NCBI GenBank assembly: GCA_964506185.1
Contig: CAZDKL010000018.1
Location: forward strand, 1-33,898
Length of the DNA: 33,898 nucleotides
Direction of reading: 5' to 3'
Source: UBA2144 sp964506185
GTDB lineage: Bacteria; Patescibacteriota; Gracilibacteria; Peribacterales; Peribacteraceae
The translations under genes and the position numbers were made by a program. Under the pieces are notes generated by a model, which worked only from the letters and a program-made list of their open reading frames with translations, was not told where the DNA came from and searched no databases. Positions 16,701 through 24,321 of the stretch are shown piece after piece. Every line of letters begins with the position of its first letter. The stretch's first letter is position 1.

Positions 16701-18373
16701 ACTGCAACGGCTGAGGTTGGCACAGGTCTACCTTCGTATTTACTTCCTTCAGGCCATTTCCCAGCTTTCCACGCTTGGTAACTTTGCTCAAACCACTCTG
16801 GGTCCTCGTTTTTGTGTTGAGAGGTCAAACATGTTGAAACGATGTCTGTCTGATTATTGAGATAATTGTTAAATCGAATTGCTGATGCAATGTTTGGAGC
16901 CAATACTAATCCTCGTGGCAGAGGATGTTTTTCCAATTCGCGATTGTAGAGACCGGAAAGGTAAGGAAATCGAGATGGGTCGTACCTTCTCTCTCTGTAT
17001 GTTTCATAGAGGTCGTGCTCTGGCAAAATCGGACCGACCCCTCTTGGATTAATGTCGCGGTCCCCCTCCTGAATACGCAGAGGTGTAAGGTAACCCTCTT
17101 CCCATCCATCAGCAACTGAATACTCATAACCCACCCGCCTGTCGAAGAATGCTAGTACGCTAGCTTCGTCTGGTCTGATTTCCGTAGCTGTAAGACCGAT
17201 GAAGTCTGTATTCCAGCCCCTATCCTGACTTGCTCCTCGTAGTCTTTTTAGTAATTGTGCGTTCTGTGCTGCGGGTAGATGGTGCACTTCATCGAGAATC
17301 ACTGTTCCAATTTTTCCAGCTTCAAATAGGCGTTGTAGTCGCTCAATGGAACGCAACGAAGAAGGTGTGGCGTATGTCATGTCTCCCATTTGCTCTACAC
17401 CTTCATAAATCTGACCAACAGAAAGCTCGCCACCCATTTGACTCTGAAATTTCTCAGCTGCTTCACTAAGAACGATGGTATTGTCTACAAGGAAAAGAGT
17501 CCGTCCAGGGTCATTTTGTTGCCGTAACGAATGTTCTCTTCTGCGTTGTGCAAGTTTATGTGCAACCACTGTTTTACCAGTAGCAGTTGCCATGACTCCA
17601 AGTGCAGAACCTTTTTCATCCAATGATTGAGACAATGCTTCTTCGGCATCTTCTTGGTACTCTGCCAGTACAAGAGTGGTGCTGGAATGTCTTGGATGAA
17701 GAATAGGGTCTGCTATTAATGTGCGTCGCCATCCATTTCGGATGTTCCTTAGTTGCTCATAAGTCCATGGAGGACGAGGAATGGTAATCTCATTTACCTC
17801 TGTAAGTGATGGCTCACCGACAACCACTTCTCCCTCCCCGTTGAGAGTGATTCTATAACGAAACCTATTAGACATTCCTTTGTGTTCGGCATCGTGTTCT
17901 ATAGAAAGAGTGGGTGGTTCGTCTTGGTATTGTAGTTCTATATGCGCAGGTAGCTCGCCAGAAACTGGTTTAATAATTGCTTCAATCAGAACATGTTGGA
18001 AATCAATCTGCTCGGCATTCACTTCTGTGTCTGAATCATCTGCAAAAGTTTGTAACACTTCTCTAAGGTCTACATTAGTTACACTTGCTATTTCTTCTAT
18101 GGTTGTCTGAGAAGGCGATTCTCCTAAATCACGTAAGGCATAGAGACAGACCATTGCCTCCCTGAATCGCATCTGTTGGCAATATTCTCTAAACAGTGCT
18201 CGGTAGTGCTCTAGGGCATGGGGGTTAACTTGTAATCGCTCTTCCCTGAGAGCCAAGCAAATGCGAATTTGCTCTCGTACATCTTCTACTGAAATGTCGG
18301 TTGGTTGACTTGCTGTTTCAGTGGAAATTCCCTGTTGTAGGAGGCCGTCAGATTCATTTGCGACATTTGTCAT
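13796..18373 (-). CDS. Giant SF2 (DEAD/DEAH-like) helicase with Ada-like metal-binding tail
   Basis: 1525 residues. SF2 core: Walker A MATATGKTVVA (261-271), DEVHH (361-365), GLTATE (393-398), FREGVDVPDI (561-570) and QGIGRGLRLSP (587-597); these are like the helicase subunits of restriction systems and of RadD/SSL2-type enzymes. N-terminal 200 residues: no recognised domain. Region 620-1440: large, mostly helical, not recognised. Residues 1460-1495 (His1460, Cys1465, Cys1492, Cys1495, ending LCKQCKPP) resemble the Ada-type metal-binding module found at the end of some nucleases. No nuclease or methylase motif was identified by eye. Its own promoter lies at 18385-18412. Carried on a putative mobile element, it may be a defence or DNA-processing factor; that is inference. 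Confidence 0.85.
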   Translation of the reverse strand: MTNVANESDGLLQQGISTETASQPTDISVEDVREQIRICLALREERLQVNPHALEHYRALFREYCQQMRFREAMVCLYALRDLGESPSQTTIEEIASVTNVDLREVLQTFADDSDTEVNAEQIDFQHVLIEAIIKPVSGELPAHIELQYQDEPPTLSIEHDAEHKGMSNRFRYRITLNGEGEVVVGEPSLTEVNEITIPRPPWTYEQLRNIRNGWRRTLIADPILHPRHSSTTLVLAEYQEDAEEALSQSLDEKGSALGVMATATGKTVVAHKLAQRRREHSLRQQNDPGRTLFLVDNTIVLSEAAEKFQSQMGGELSVGQIYEGVEQMGDMTYATPSSLRSIERLQRLFEAGKIGTVILDEVHHLPAAQNAQLLKRLRGASQDRGWNTDFIGLTATEIRPDEASVLAFFDRRVGYEYSVADGWEEGYLTPLRIQEGDRDINPRGVGPILPEHDLYETYRERRYDPSRFPYLSGLYNRELEKHPLPRGLVLAPNIASAIRFNNYLNNQTDIVSTCLTSQHKNEDPEWFEQSYQAWKAGKWPEGSKYEGRPVPTSAVAVDIFREGVDVPDINVLLNWADTDSIIRFMQGIGRGLRLSPYKTNLSVIDSVGLFRKVHLLKYLGGMFTRFGRNKKPRAGGRGGETDVSGYTDVEVDVDDGTMRSVQEMLGCSGDVSKIVIDFMESHHEHLCYRYGTYLNMDTREFPRFDQFIAQRCGYESVTQLNEYLEQMTTRISSGDLDAAREFRSKILPAFISVGYNPEKYEDQSTDEIKVNSTNALVFWRLHEKLTLSKNPLSEKELFRILPEFDKNKEEKTKAHFANLRHLRLGVFGFTQKEMVREFIRELPKDDLEKDEGKLRMQLVGMEKDLEEHNQELVLSWAEGERGKGADVESDAFVQGGHTGNWDANTWQDLASSLYIIHPRLKGKIGFDDFALPKKEFHDLLIKHDLLRNTPQNLREFIRRFEVLTSEYCTYLTGAPEQRTSATTKLAGFFAEEGNYSFVDPEVLTQTTIRKLISTTNDVENAQGKCKDLTEADHSIASSMSDLLKLGGIITVVSPETLEGLSLTLERQEKLNDYQLTTSSEREGVRIEPETPALTMKVREDGIGIPHCYIFDGDTSSTEVAYQQLDVVDREVYLDGMIESLSMLQNRYQGQLVFIVPNDRPESQFFTDLMQAILSRTDWNVLGHISEVEPSGSKHKMNFTFEGIDGSRLSFLDPQKLHYYQAYLNTGTANANRHLAYIYAQWEEFKRHLIPLQGEFNSKMEQFETDGQNGDAVTYLKAAVAERMGRKVVGRANRHALVGVCGRLDVEEDTNAPTEFQVLNATLFEISNAFWKKGYRKKTQDSLRGLCTELSSYLFTLTDRSGGAVPSELREEFKKFTLDVLTHIRETGNCPEEIGEVADKLKAQITQLREATVSVTKSTEEDVAKAPKALEEEVKLPPFFNEDGELLFWFGVAGKNRTMHWDPQCPNLTKAKKQESTDSDTLSWDRKKYKLCKQCKPPNFHYWDDYKRDFRKKYKDKVLKQDEDE

Positions 18374-18384
18374 ATTTCATAAAT

Positions 18385-18412
18385 ATTATACTATGTTATT
18401 TAGGAATTTCAA
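18385..18412 (-). promoter_or_regulatory. Promoter of the giant helicase gene
   Basis: On the minus strand, TTGAAA (18407-18412), a 16-base spacer and a perfect TATAAT (18385-18390). The ATG at 18373 is 11 bases past the -10, giving a nearly leaderless mRNA. Confidence 0.65.
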
Positions 18413-18524
18413 TAGAAATTTGGCTTCTTTTGCCTCTTCGTAGAATATTACAGTGACAGAGCTATTTTCATAATTAACGCTTTTGCATACAAACAAGCGT
18501 CACATGATAAATATTTTGTTCTAT

Positions 18525-19244
18525 TTATGTCATAATCAGCGATTCTGTCGCCCTTTGAATAATCGCCACATTCGCCATGACACGGCTATTAAAATCAGCC
18601 CTCAAGCCTGTTTCTGAACAAAAGCACCTTGGCACTCCAGCTTCCGCGAGTCGGGCTTCTATTGATGTGTCGTAAATGTTGTATATAACTGAATCCTCAA
18701 CTGTCATTCCTTCGAGCATTTTTTTACTGACTAATGGCAAATATTCTTCTGCTGATTTTAATAACTCCTGATAATAGCTTTTGTATTTTCTGTTAAATCC
18801 GAATCCGTAAACATGTCTCGACATCCAATCCTCATGCAAACTTATTACGGCATCTATTTTCTGACCATAAGAATAAAGTAGGCACAGAGTTTGTTCTGGT
18901 TGAAAATACCAATGACGACTTCGGTTGAGGTCTTTGGATTCCCAGTTTTTTCTTGTTCCCTCTGATAGGGCACTCGGATTAAGACAGGGAAAAATAATCA
19001 GCTTCACAGGATATTTAGATTCATATTCCCTAAGAAATTCCACAACTGCTGAAACAGGTGCAGGCTCCGTTCCTGAATGGACTCCAGAAATGACTAAGAG
19101 GGTCTTGAAATATTCAGGCGGTTCAATTTTTAACCGTAATAAAGGATACTGTCTGTCTTTGCCGACTTTGCCTACTTCTGAGCACTCAAAGCCTCTCTGC
19201 TGGCAGATTTCTTTTATGTCTCGGCTTAAGGACTTATAATGCAT
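18525..19244 (-). CDS. M14-type zinc carboxypeptidase/deacylase-like protein
   Basis: 239 residues. Zinc ligands of the M14 (carboxypeptidase/succinylglutamate desuccinylase-like) fold are visible: VISGVHSGTEPAP (His56, Glu60) and ISLHEDW (His137). Substrate-binding residues fit CLNPSALSEGTRKNWESKDL followed by NR (105-108 DLNR), and SETGL has the catalytic Glu (about Glu211). No signal peptide, so a cytosolic role is suggested. It starts 11 bases after the tyrosine recombinase stop and is probably co-transcribed with it. Substrate unknown: peptide, cell-wall fragment or small amide. Confidence 0.8.
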   Translation of the reverse strand: MHYKSLSRDIKEICQQRGFECSEVGKVGKDRQYPLLRLKIEPPEYFKTLLVISGVHSGTEPAPVSAVVEFLREYESKYPVKLIIFPCLNPSALSEGTRKNWESKDLNRSRHWYFQPEQTLCLLYSYGQKIDAVISLHEDWMSRHVYGFGFNRKYKSYYQELLKSAEEYLPLVSKKMLEGMTVEDSVIYNIYDTSIEARLAEAGVPRCFCSETGLRADFNSRVMANVAIIQRATESLIMT

Positions 19245-19255
19245 TATAACTTTGG

Positions 19256-20194
19256 TTAATAAGGAATCCCTTCAACCCTTTCCTGAAGGTTGTCTAGTCT
19301 GTGTCTTGTATAGATAGCGGTCGTATTTATGTTCTGATGCCCTAAAATCTGGGCAAGCCCCACTATGTCGCTTGGATTAGCTTGCAAATAGGCATAAGCA
19401 AAAGTGCTTCTCAGGGAATGACTGTGGGTCGTCTTAAGTCCAGCTTTTTCTGCGTAGCGTTTCACAAGTTGTTGAATACCTGCGATTGAAAGCTCTCCTC
19501 GTTGACCGAAAAATAATTTGCCAGTCGGCTTAGTAGTCTCTATATACTTGGTCAGTAATGCCCTTAGCTTCGCGTTAAGGGGAACTTGTCTAGTCTTGCG
19601 AGCCTTAGAGTGTCGAACATCTATATAGCCCTTGCGTTCGCTTATATGAACATCCTGAACTTGAAGATTAGATACCTCCGAAACTCTTAAGCCCGCGCCA
19701 ATCATTAATTGGACTATAAGCATATCTCGCAAGCTTCCCCTTAGTTCAATTTCTTTGAGTAACTTTCGAGCTTCTGGTTGTGTTAATCCTCTGGGAGCTA
19801 AAGTCTGTTGTGCTAAGTGCTTCACAGATTCCGCAGGATTTTTTTCTATTAGCCCCTCGGACTTAGCAGTTTTAAGAAATTGCTTGAGAGTACAAAGTTT
19901 GCGGTTCACACTGCCTACAGCCAACCCCCTATTCTGACAAAAACTTCTAAAGTCTATGATGTCCATTGAGGAACATCTTTTTAAACTGAACGGTTCGCCG
20001 TTAACATCTTCGAACCATTTGAAGTAACTCTTAAGGTCATGCGCCATTCCGATTCGAGAATTTTCTGAGTAGTCTCTGCAAAATAGAGCCTTTAATGCCA
20101 ATTCAGAGTCGGTGCAAATATTATATTGTGACTTTTTAGCAGGATAATGCCCTGTTATTGGAACGATTTCGGTGCTGTATTCTTGATTCTTCAT
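19256..20194 (-). CDS. Tyrosine recombinase, XerC/XerD type
   Basis: 312 residues from ATG 20194; an in-frame extension upstream overlaps the preceding gene and is unlikely. The N-terminal SAM-like core-binding domain spans about residues 30-120. The catalytic residues are all present: Arg170 (GAGLRVSE), Lys197 (HSKARK), His259 and Arg262 (HSLRSTF), His286 (LGHQNINTT) and Tyr295. Length and motif order are those of Xer recombinases. In this context it may resolve element multimers or act as a second integrase; a role as the chromosomal Xer cannot be excluded. Confidence 0.92.
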   Translation of the reverse strand: MKNQEYSTEIVPITGHYPAKKSQYNICTDSELALKALFCRDYSENSRIGMAHDLKSYFKWFEDVNGEPFSLKRCSSMDIIDFRSFCQNRGLAVGSVNRKLCTLKQFLKTAKSEGLIEKNPAESVKHLAQQTLAPRGLTQPEARKLLKEIELRGSLRDMLIVQLMIGAGLRVSEVSNLQVQDVHISERKGYIDVRHSKARKTRQVPLNAKLRALLTKYIETTKPTGKLFFGQRGELSIAGIQQLVKRYAEKAGLKTTHSHSLRSTFAYAYLQANPSDIVGLAQILGHQNINTTAIYTRHRLDNLQERVEGIPY

Positions 20195-20220
20195 AATATA
20201 AATATAATTAAAAGGTCGGA

Positions 20221-20502
20221 TTAGAACTCCTCGACTGGGAGATTTGGGAACATGTCTGCGACCACTTTGGTGCATTGTTTATATTCTTTGCCTTGGTAGG
20301 TTGGATTGGTATGCCAGATTTTTAAAGCGTTTCTGAATCCCTCTTGGACTTTCTTCTTGGCGTACTTGTCCTTGTCGTTTGTTGATTGGCTAGGGGGTGT
20401 CCGCATTTTTGCGGAGGAGGTGTCCGCATTTTTACTTAGACCCCCCTGTGATTCCTTGGTCTGTGTATTTATATATTGAAAGATAGGATGGGGATTAGAC
20501 AT
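20221..20502 (-). CDS. Hypothetical small protein
   Basis: 93 residues, not recognised. Polar, low-complexity N-terminal half; the C-terminal half is a possible folded domain (VQEGFRNALKIWHTNPTYQG). It contains a tandem 15-base repeat at DNA level (20396-20433), read in frame. The gene ends 26 bases before the tyrosine recombinase start. Confidence 0.5.
   Translation of the reverse strand: MSNPHPIFQYINTQTKESQGGLSKNADTSSAKMRTPPSQSTNDKDKYAKKKVQEGFRNALKIWHTNPTYQGKEYKQCTKVVADMFPNLPVEEF
20396..20433. repeat. Tandem direct repeat with small hairpin
   Basis: GGTGTCCGCATTTTT occurs at 20396-20410 and again at 20419-20433 (23-base period). The first copy forms CCGCA-tttt-TGCGG. It lies inside the small gene 20221-20502 and may be a protein-binding iteron-like site or a local duplication. 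Confidence 0.45.
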
Positions 20503-20587
20503 AATAGAAATGGGTAAATAAATAAGAATTAAGAGCCTGTGATGTGGAGTCGTGCATAATCTGAAAGGGTTAAGAGTTAAATGCGTT

Positions 20588-20815
20588 TTAAATCTTCCTG
20601 CGCTTGAGCCAAATCCTTCTATACTCCGCTGACAGCTTCTTTAAGTGTTGCCTACCAAGCTCCGCGGCATGAGCTTTTTTAAATGAAGCTTCCTGTTTGT
20701 CCTGAATCCTTAATAAGTCCGACTCATATTCAAGCCTGTCAATTTCATTTTTGCATTTACGCATTTGGTTCAGAAGTTGAATTTCTTTGTCGGTGCGCTT
20801 AGAAGTTTCTGACAT
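20588..20815 (-). CDS. Hypothetical small coiled-coil protein
   Basis: 75 residues, highly charged and predicted entirely helical: heptad-like pattern through LLNQMRKCKNEIDRLEYESD, then a basic tail ending LKRRKI. Not recognised. Similar small basic coiled-coil proteins are common on phages and plasmids. Confidence 0.5.
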   Translation of the reverse strand: MSETSKRTDKEIQLLNQMRKCKNEIDRLEYESDLLRIQDKQEASFKKAHAAELGRQHLKKLSAEYRRIWLKRRKI

Positions 20816-20932
20816 TTACCTATGATGAACAGACGCTAAGTCCCCGAAGTCAGGGTTGCGCCTTAAATAAATATAATAAAATTATATATATGAGTCTGAT
20901 AAAAATAAAGGCTTTTTTGGCTTACTTAAGCA

Positions 20933-21505
20933 CTATTCATCATCTCCCAAAAAAGAATCTATATAGTCGATTACCTTTTGTCTGCCTTCTTCATTCTGGA
21001 TTAATTCTTCTCTATTGCGTTCATAAATTTCCATTTGTGTCTCACCTTGATTATATTTTCCACGGTTTTTCTTACTGGCATTCCAGCCATTGTTTTCTAT
21101 AATTTTCTGAAGCATATTTGCCATAATGCGCTTTGTATATTGAAATTCATATGGCGAGAGGTTGCCAGCCTTCTCTTTCTTTCTTAAGAGTGTTGCAAGG
21201 TCTTCGTATAGTTTTTGCAGTTGTGCCAGTGCGGCTTCACGTCTTCCATAATCATATGCTTTGGCTTCTGCCGCTGACATTGGATGACCTTGAAAGTGTT
21301 CTGAAATAATCCGCTTCACACTTCTTTCCGTTGCCAGTTCACCCCAACCAGAACTTTGAGCAAGCTTGTTTACATTTTTAAGAATCGTAGTTGCTGTATA
21401 GCCAGCAATATACATTCCAACTATAAATTCATTACGCTGTTTGTTCTTAGATAATTGAATTCCAGGTGACCGTCCTCTGGACAATTGGAGAGCAGTTTCT
21501 GACAT
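20933..21505 (-). CDS. Hypothetical protein, possibly DNA-binding (terminase-small-subunit-like layout)
   Basis: 190 residues, helical. The N-terminal part (NEFIVGMYIAGYTATTILKN, about 24-43) could be a helix-turn-helix. Charged helices follow, with an acidic C-terminus (DYIDSFLGDDE). This layout is seen in phage small terminases, but no sequence signature proves it, and no large terminase or capsid genes are present. Treat as unknown. Confidence 0.5.
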   Translation of the reverse strand: MSETALQLSRGRSPGIQLSKNKQRNEFIVGMYIAGYTATTILKNVNKLAQSSGWGELATERSVKRIISEHFQGHPMSAAEAKAYDYGRREAALAQLQKLYEDLATLLRKKEKAGNLSPYEFQYTKRIMANMLQKIIENNGWNASKKNRGKYNQGETQMEIYERNREELIQNEEGRQKVIDYIDSFLGDDE

Positions 21506-21809
21506 GAAAATATTAAGAGTAAGCCAAGTACTGACCCCAGTATAATATGCATTTAAGACAAAAGAATGTACTTGGTCTTGCCCAATTCTTCATTAAATTT
21601 TTAGAAGTTTGAGAAGTTACAAAAGTATAATTTTACTTTCTGACCAAGGCGAATCATAAATGCCAGTGATGAATAAGTTTCTAAGGTCATCGATGTAAAA
21701 GAATAAAAACTTATATAAGTTTTTGTTTTAGTGTTGGTATTTCTATACTGATGCTAGGCAGTATTTCGCTTATTTAAGCCAATAATATGCAATACCACTC
21801 CGAGGCTGA
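21506..21809. other. Intergenic region with a 20-bp AT palindrome
   Basis: 304 bases without a gene. The only clear structure is AAAAACTTATATAAGTTTTT (21705-21724), a perfect palindrome flanked by T-rich or A-rich DNA on both sides. It could end transcription from either direction or be an operator. TATAAT at about 21540 has no matching -35 in either useful orientation. Confidence 0.4.
21705..21724. terminator. Possible AT-rich bidirectional terminator
   Basis: Perfect 20-bp palindrome, followed by T runs on the plus strand (TTTTTGTTTT) and T-rich sequence on the minus strand. It lies 86 bases past the stop of the minus-strand gene 21810-22436. The stem is weak because it is almost pure A-T. 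Confidence 0.35.
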
Positions 21810-22436
21810 CTAGATGGATGCAAAGAGTGGAGTGGAGTCTTTGTTGTGTAACCAGTGGGGTAGAACAGACTCCTCGACTCCGTTCAGTAGCACTTTCATC
21901 AGTCTCATAGAGCCGAGAGCTGTAGCTCTCCTGTCCATGCTTGTAGCCTTTCCAATGAGTGCTTTGGTAATCTCTAATTTATAGTAATTGTTGCCGACCA
22001 GCTTATAGCCTCTGACTAAATACATTCCGTTATTGTATTTTTGAATTTGACTAAATATTTCAGTCTTCTTGTCTGTGCTTTGGTTGCCTAATTGGGAAAC
22101 AAGATGCAACGCCCTCGCACTCTGGGTCATTGCTAAAAATTCTTTTGGACTGACCCTCTTTTCTTCTAGCCGACTGAGATTCCTTTGCAGTCGCCCCCAA
22201 ACCTTGAGTTCCAACAACACGGCTAACTCCTCTTTGGTCAGAGAGTTTTCATCATCGTCATCTGCTACATGAACAGTCTTGTCTATAAACACTCCTTGCA
22301 ATAACTTGTCGCATTCTACAGGAGAATATTTACTAAAAACTGTTTCTGACAGATACTTCACATTCTCTGCATGTTGTTGTCCGAATCTGTCGTTGCGATA
22401 TAGTCTTTCAGAATATGTAGGGTCAAAGTCTCTCAT
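21810..22436 (-). CDS. Hypothetical protein
   Basis: 208 residues, not recognised. Mixed helical protein with an acidic stretch (VADDDDENSLTKEE, about 57-70) and a helix-rich centre. No membrane segment, no metal motif. Its ATG overlaps the stop of the 49-residue gene upstream (ATGA), so the two are translationally coupled. Confidence 0.55.
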   Translation of the reverse strand: MRDFDPTYSERLYRNDRFGQQHAENVKYLSETVFSKYSPVECDKLLQGVFIDKTVHVADDDDENSLTKEELAVLLELKVWGRLQRNLSRLEEKRVSPKEFLAMTQSARALHLVSQLGNQSTDKKTEIFSQIQKYNNGMYLVRGYKLVGNNYYKLEITKALIGKATSMDRRATALGSMRLMKVLLNGVEESVLPHWLHNKDSTPLFASI

Positions 22437-22582
22437 GTTGTTTTATTGGTAATTGGAACAACATCTTCTTCTGCGCCAATGACTGTCTTAATTGCATTCA
22501 CAAACGCATCCATCGACTCCTCATCGTTGTCGCAGAACTCAATTGTCAGCCGGAATTTTGGTGAATACTCTTTGCGTGACAT
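22433..22582 (-). CDS. Small hypothetical protein (49 residues)
   Basis: Starts MSRKEYSPKFRLTIEFCDND and ends VVPITNKTT. The frame is short, but its TGA overlaps the start of the next gene by the ATGA arrangement, and the plus-strand frame across the same bases looks like its shadow. Acidic centre (DNDEESMDAF). Function unknown. Confidence 0.5.
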   Translation of the reverse strand: MSRKEYSPKFRLTIEFCDNDEESMDAFVNAIKTVIGAEEDVVPITNKTT

Positions 22583-22668
22583 TGCAAGAAGTATTGAAAC
22601 CCAATATGTAACTTTCTCTAATGGGACTTAAACGTTTCGGTATTCTCCACCCGAATTTTTGTCTTAAA

Positions 22669-23382
22669 CTAGCGGATATTCTCTTCTCCAAATATTCTCC
22701 GAAAATCTTTTAAGTCTGTTCTGACTTCAGATAGGTTGTAAGCTGCAAATTCCTTATTGAATGTAGAAGCAGCCCTTTTAACAAAAGTCTCTTCTGCCTT
22801 CTTTCGTTTCTCTGGTGGTAGTTTTATTAGTGCAGGATATTCCTTTGCCAAAGCATATTTCTCATCTAGGTTGTTTATTGGTTTTACCTTCTTGTACTCC
22901 ACATCTGATTTACTTTTGGTAAGTAGATTCTTTCCTTCTTCTACCGCTTTCCCTACTTGCCTTAATAATTCACGCTTGGAGTCGGCACTAAGTCTTTGGG
23001 CAACTTCAACTGAAACGGTAAGATTGCCCTCTTCATTTTTTCGGGGCGGATGTACAGTGAAGGGTTCCGGTACGAATTGATAGCCGTAGAATATGCAACT
23101 AAGCACCCATGTTGCATCGTAAGGTAAGTCGTAAAAATCGATGATGTTTTTTTGAACATACGCCTGAACTTCTTTGTAATAATACTGCTCGTCTGATGAT
23201 GCATCAGTCAGTTTTCGTAGTGCATCTTTTGTGCGTGTTGTACAAGTTTTTCCTCCTTCAAAGCGCAGAAGATATTCATCTTTTTGAAGCCCCATCATCT
23301 CGCGCGCCACTTGCACATTCTTACTAGATTTTACAATCTGGTAGTAACGCAATAATTCGGAATTTACAGTTATTTGCATCAT
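22669..23382 (-). CDS. Hypothetical protein
   Basis: 237 residues, not recognised. The N-terminal part has EYLLRFEGGKTCTTRTKDAL and a tyrosine-rich helix (SSDEQYYYKEVQAYV). The C-terminal half is lysine-rich and helical (LPPEKRKKAEETFVKRAAS). No signal peptide or membrane segment. Belongs to the same minus-strand run of unknown genes as its neighbours. Confidence 0.55.
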   Translation of the reverse strand: MMQITVNSELLRYYQIVKSSKNVQVAREMMGLQKDEYLLRFEGGKTCTTRTKDALRKLTDASSDEQYYYKEVQAYVQKNIIDFYDLPYDATWVLSCIFYGYQFVPEPFTVHPPRKNEEGNLTVSVEVAQRLSADSKRELLRQVGKAVEEGKNLLTKSKSDVEYKKVKPINNLDEKYALAKEYPALIKLPPEKRKKAEETFVKRAASTFNKEFAAYNLSEVRTDLKDFRRIFGEENIR

Positions 23383-23470
23383 GTCTATAGCTTGTCTAAC
23401 AGATTAAATTTGAGCAACATAAGTGGTATGAAATTTGAAATATTACAACGAATAGACTGTTCCGTTCCGT

Positions 23471-24109
23471 CTATAATAATTCAGCACCGTGGACTTCTAT
23501 AGGCTTCGTTACTTCAACTTTTGTAACATCGCCACCCTCAAGATAATACTTCTGGAACAAGCCCCCACATACCATTAGAAAACCAATGGCAAAAATTGCA
23601 TAGTACCAACCTCCTTTGCTTAAGATACTCCTTTCTGCGATATGGTCTTTGGTTCCTCGATTTTTCTGTTGCTCCAAGTATTCTATATATGCATCGTGCT
23701 GCTTTTTCCATAGCTCTTCGTTTAAGGGTTCTATTTTGATGAAATCATCATATGCATCAAAATACGGATTCACTATTTCTCGAACTTGTTTAGAGGCTTT
23801 TTCAAAATTCTTTATATTAAGTCGTCTTTGGTGCCATGCAGCCAAAATACCTAGAATAAAAGCATTTGCTACTAAAATACTTAAGCCAAATAGAACTAGT
23901 TCATTCTCAATTGAGCTTGGGCTAAAGCTGAGAACTGCGCCTGCAATACCAAAAGAAAGAATGTTTAAGTTTGCCTTCTCATCTTCACTCAATTCAATTT
24001 GCCTCTCTCTTCCTTGGCTATACATTCGAAGTGCTTCGTCAGTATGCTCCAAAACCTGCAATCTTTTTTGGTAAGCAATTTGGATTGCTTCTTGTGGAGT
24101 TTTTTCCAT
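23471..24109 (-). CDS. Hypothetical membrane protein
   Basis: 212 residues from ATG 24109 (a GTG at 24124 would add 5). A soluble helical N-terminus is followed by two membrane segments (about 47-62 and 68-92), a charged cytosolic or coiled stretch, and a third segment near the C-terminus (WYYAIFAIGFLMVCGGLFQ, about 172-190). Not recognised. It is the rightmost gene of the putative element, transcribed leftward. Confidence 0.55.
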   Translation of the reverse strand: MEKTPQEAIQIAYQKRLQVLEHTDEALRMYSQGRERQIELSEDEKANLNILSFGIAGAVLSFSPSSIENELVLFGLSILVANAFILGILAAWHQRRLNIKNFEKASKQVREIVNPYFDAYDDFIKIEPLNEELWKKQHDAYIEYLEQQKNRGTKDHIAERSILSKGGWYYAIFAIGFLMVCGGLFQKYYLEGGDVTKVEVTKPIEVHGAELL

Positions 24110-24241
24110 ATAAGTAGCGTACACTTAACGAAGTCCTTCTCAAAGGCTGTACTGGCTTATAAGAATACTTAATGGAATCAATAGATTTGCCCCTTGTAGT
24201 CCAGAACATCAGAATATACTCAAACGAACCATTTAGCTGAC

Positions 24242-24310
24242 CATTACTTCAAAACAACAACCTCCCTCCCTTCAGCCCTTCGGCAAGCTCAGGACTTGCT
24301 GGAAGTAATG
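24242..24310. repeat. REP-like repeat at the right edge of the putative element
   Basis: CATTACTTC (24242-24250) pairs with GAAGTAATG (24302-24310). Between them lies CCCTTCGGCAAGCTCAGGAC, a version of a widespread 'cttcgacaagctcag' bacterial repeat, and AACAACCTCCCTCC (24256-24269), which resembles the tRNA anticodon arm. It may mark the element boundary. Confidence 0.4.
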
Positions 24311-24321
24311 CATGTCTCATA

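Larger units (their letters stand above)
11791..24250. mobile_element. Putative integrated element at tRNA-Arg(CCT)
   Basis: A block of only minus-strand genes: large serine recombinase at the tRNA end, giant SF2 helicase, M14 peptidase, tyrosine recombinase and a series of small unknown genes. Housekeeping genes stop at the tRNA and resume at about 24.3 kb. The left boundary falls within or beside the tRNA. The right boundary is a guess: no clean duplicate of the tRNA 3' end was found, only a weak AACAACCTCCCTCC (24256-24269) that resembles the tRNA anticodon arm with one extra base. Confidence 0.5.

Noticed and set aside
18477..18500. ACGCTT/AAGCGT hairpin after the M14 peptidase gene as terminator.
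   Set aside because: Only six base pairs, a 12-base loop and no T run on the minus strand.
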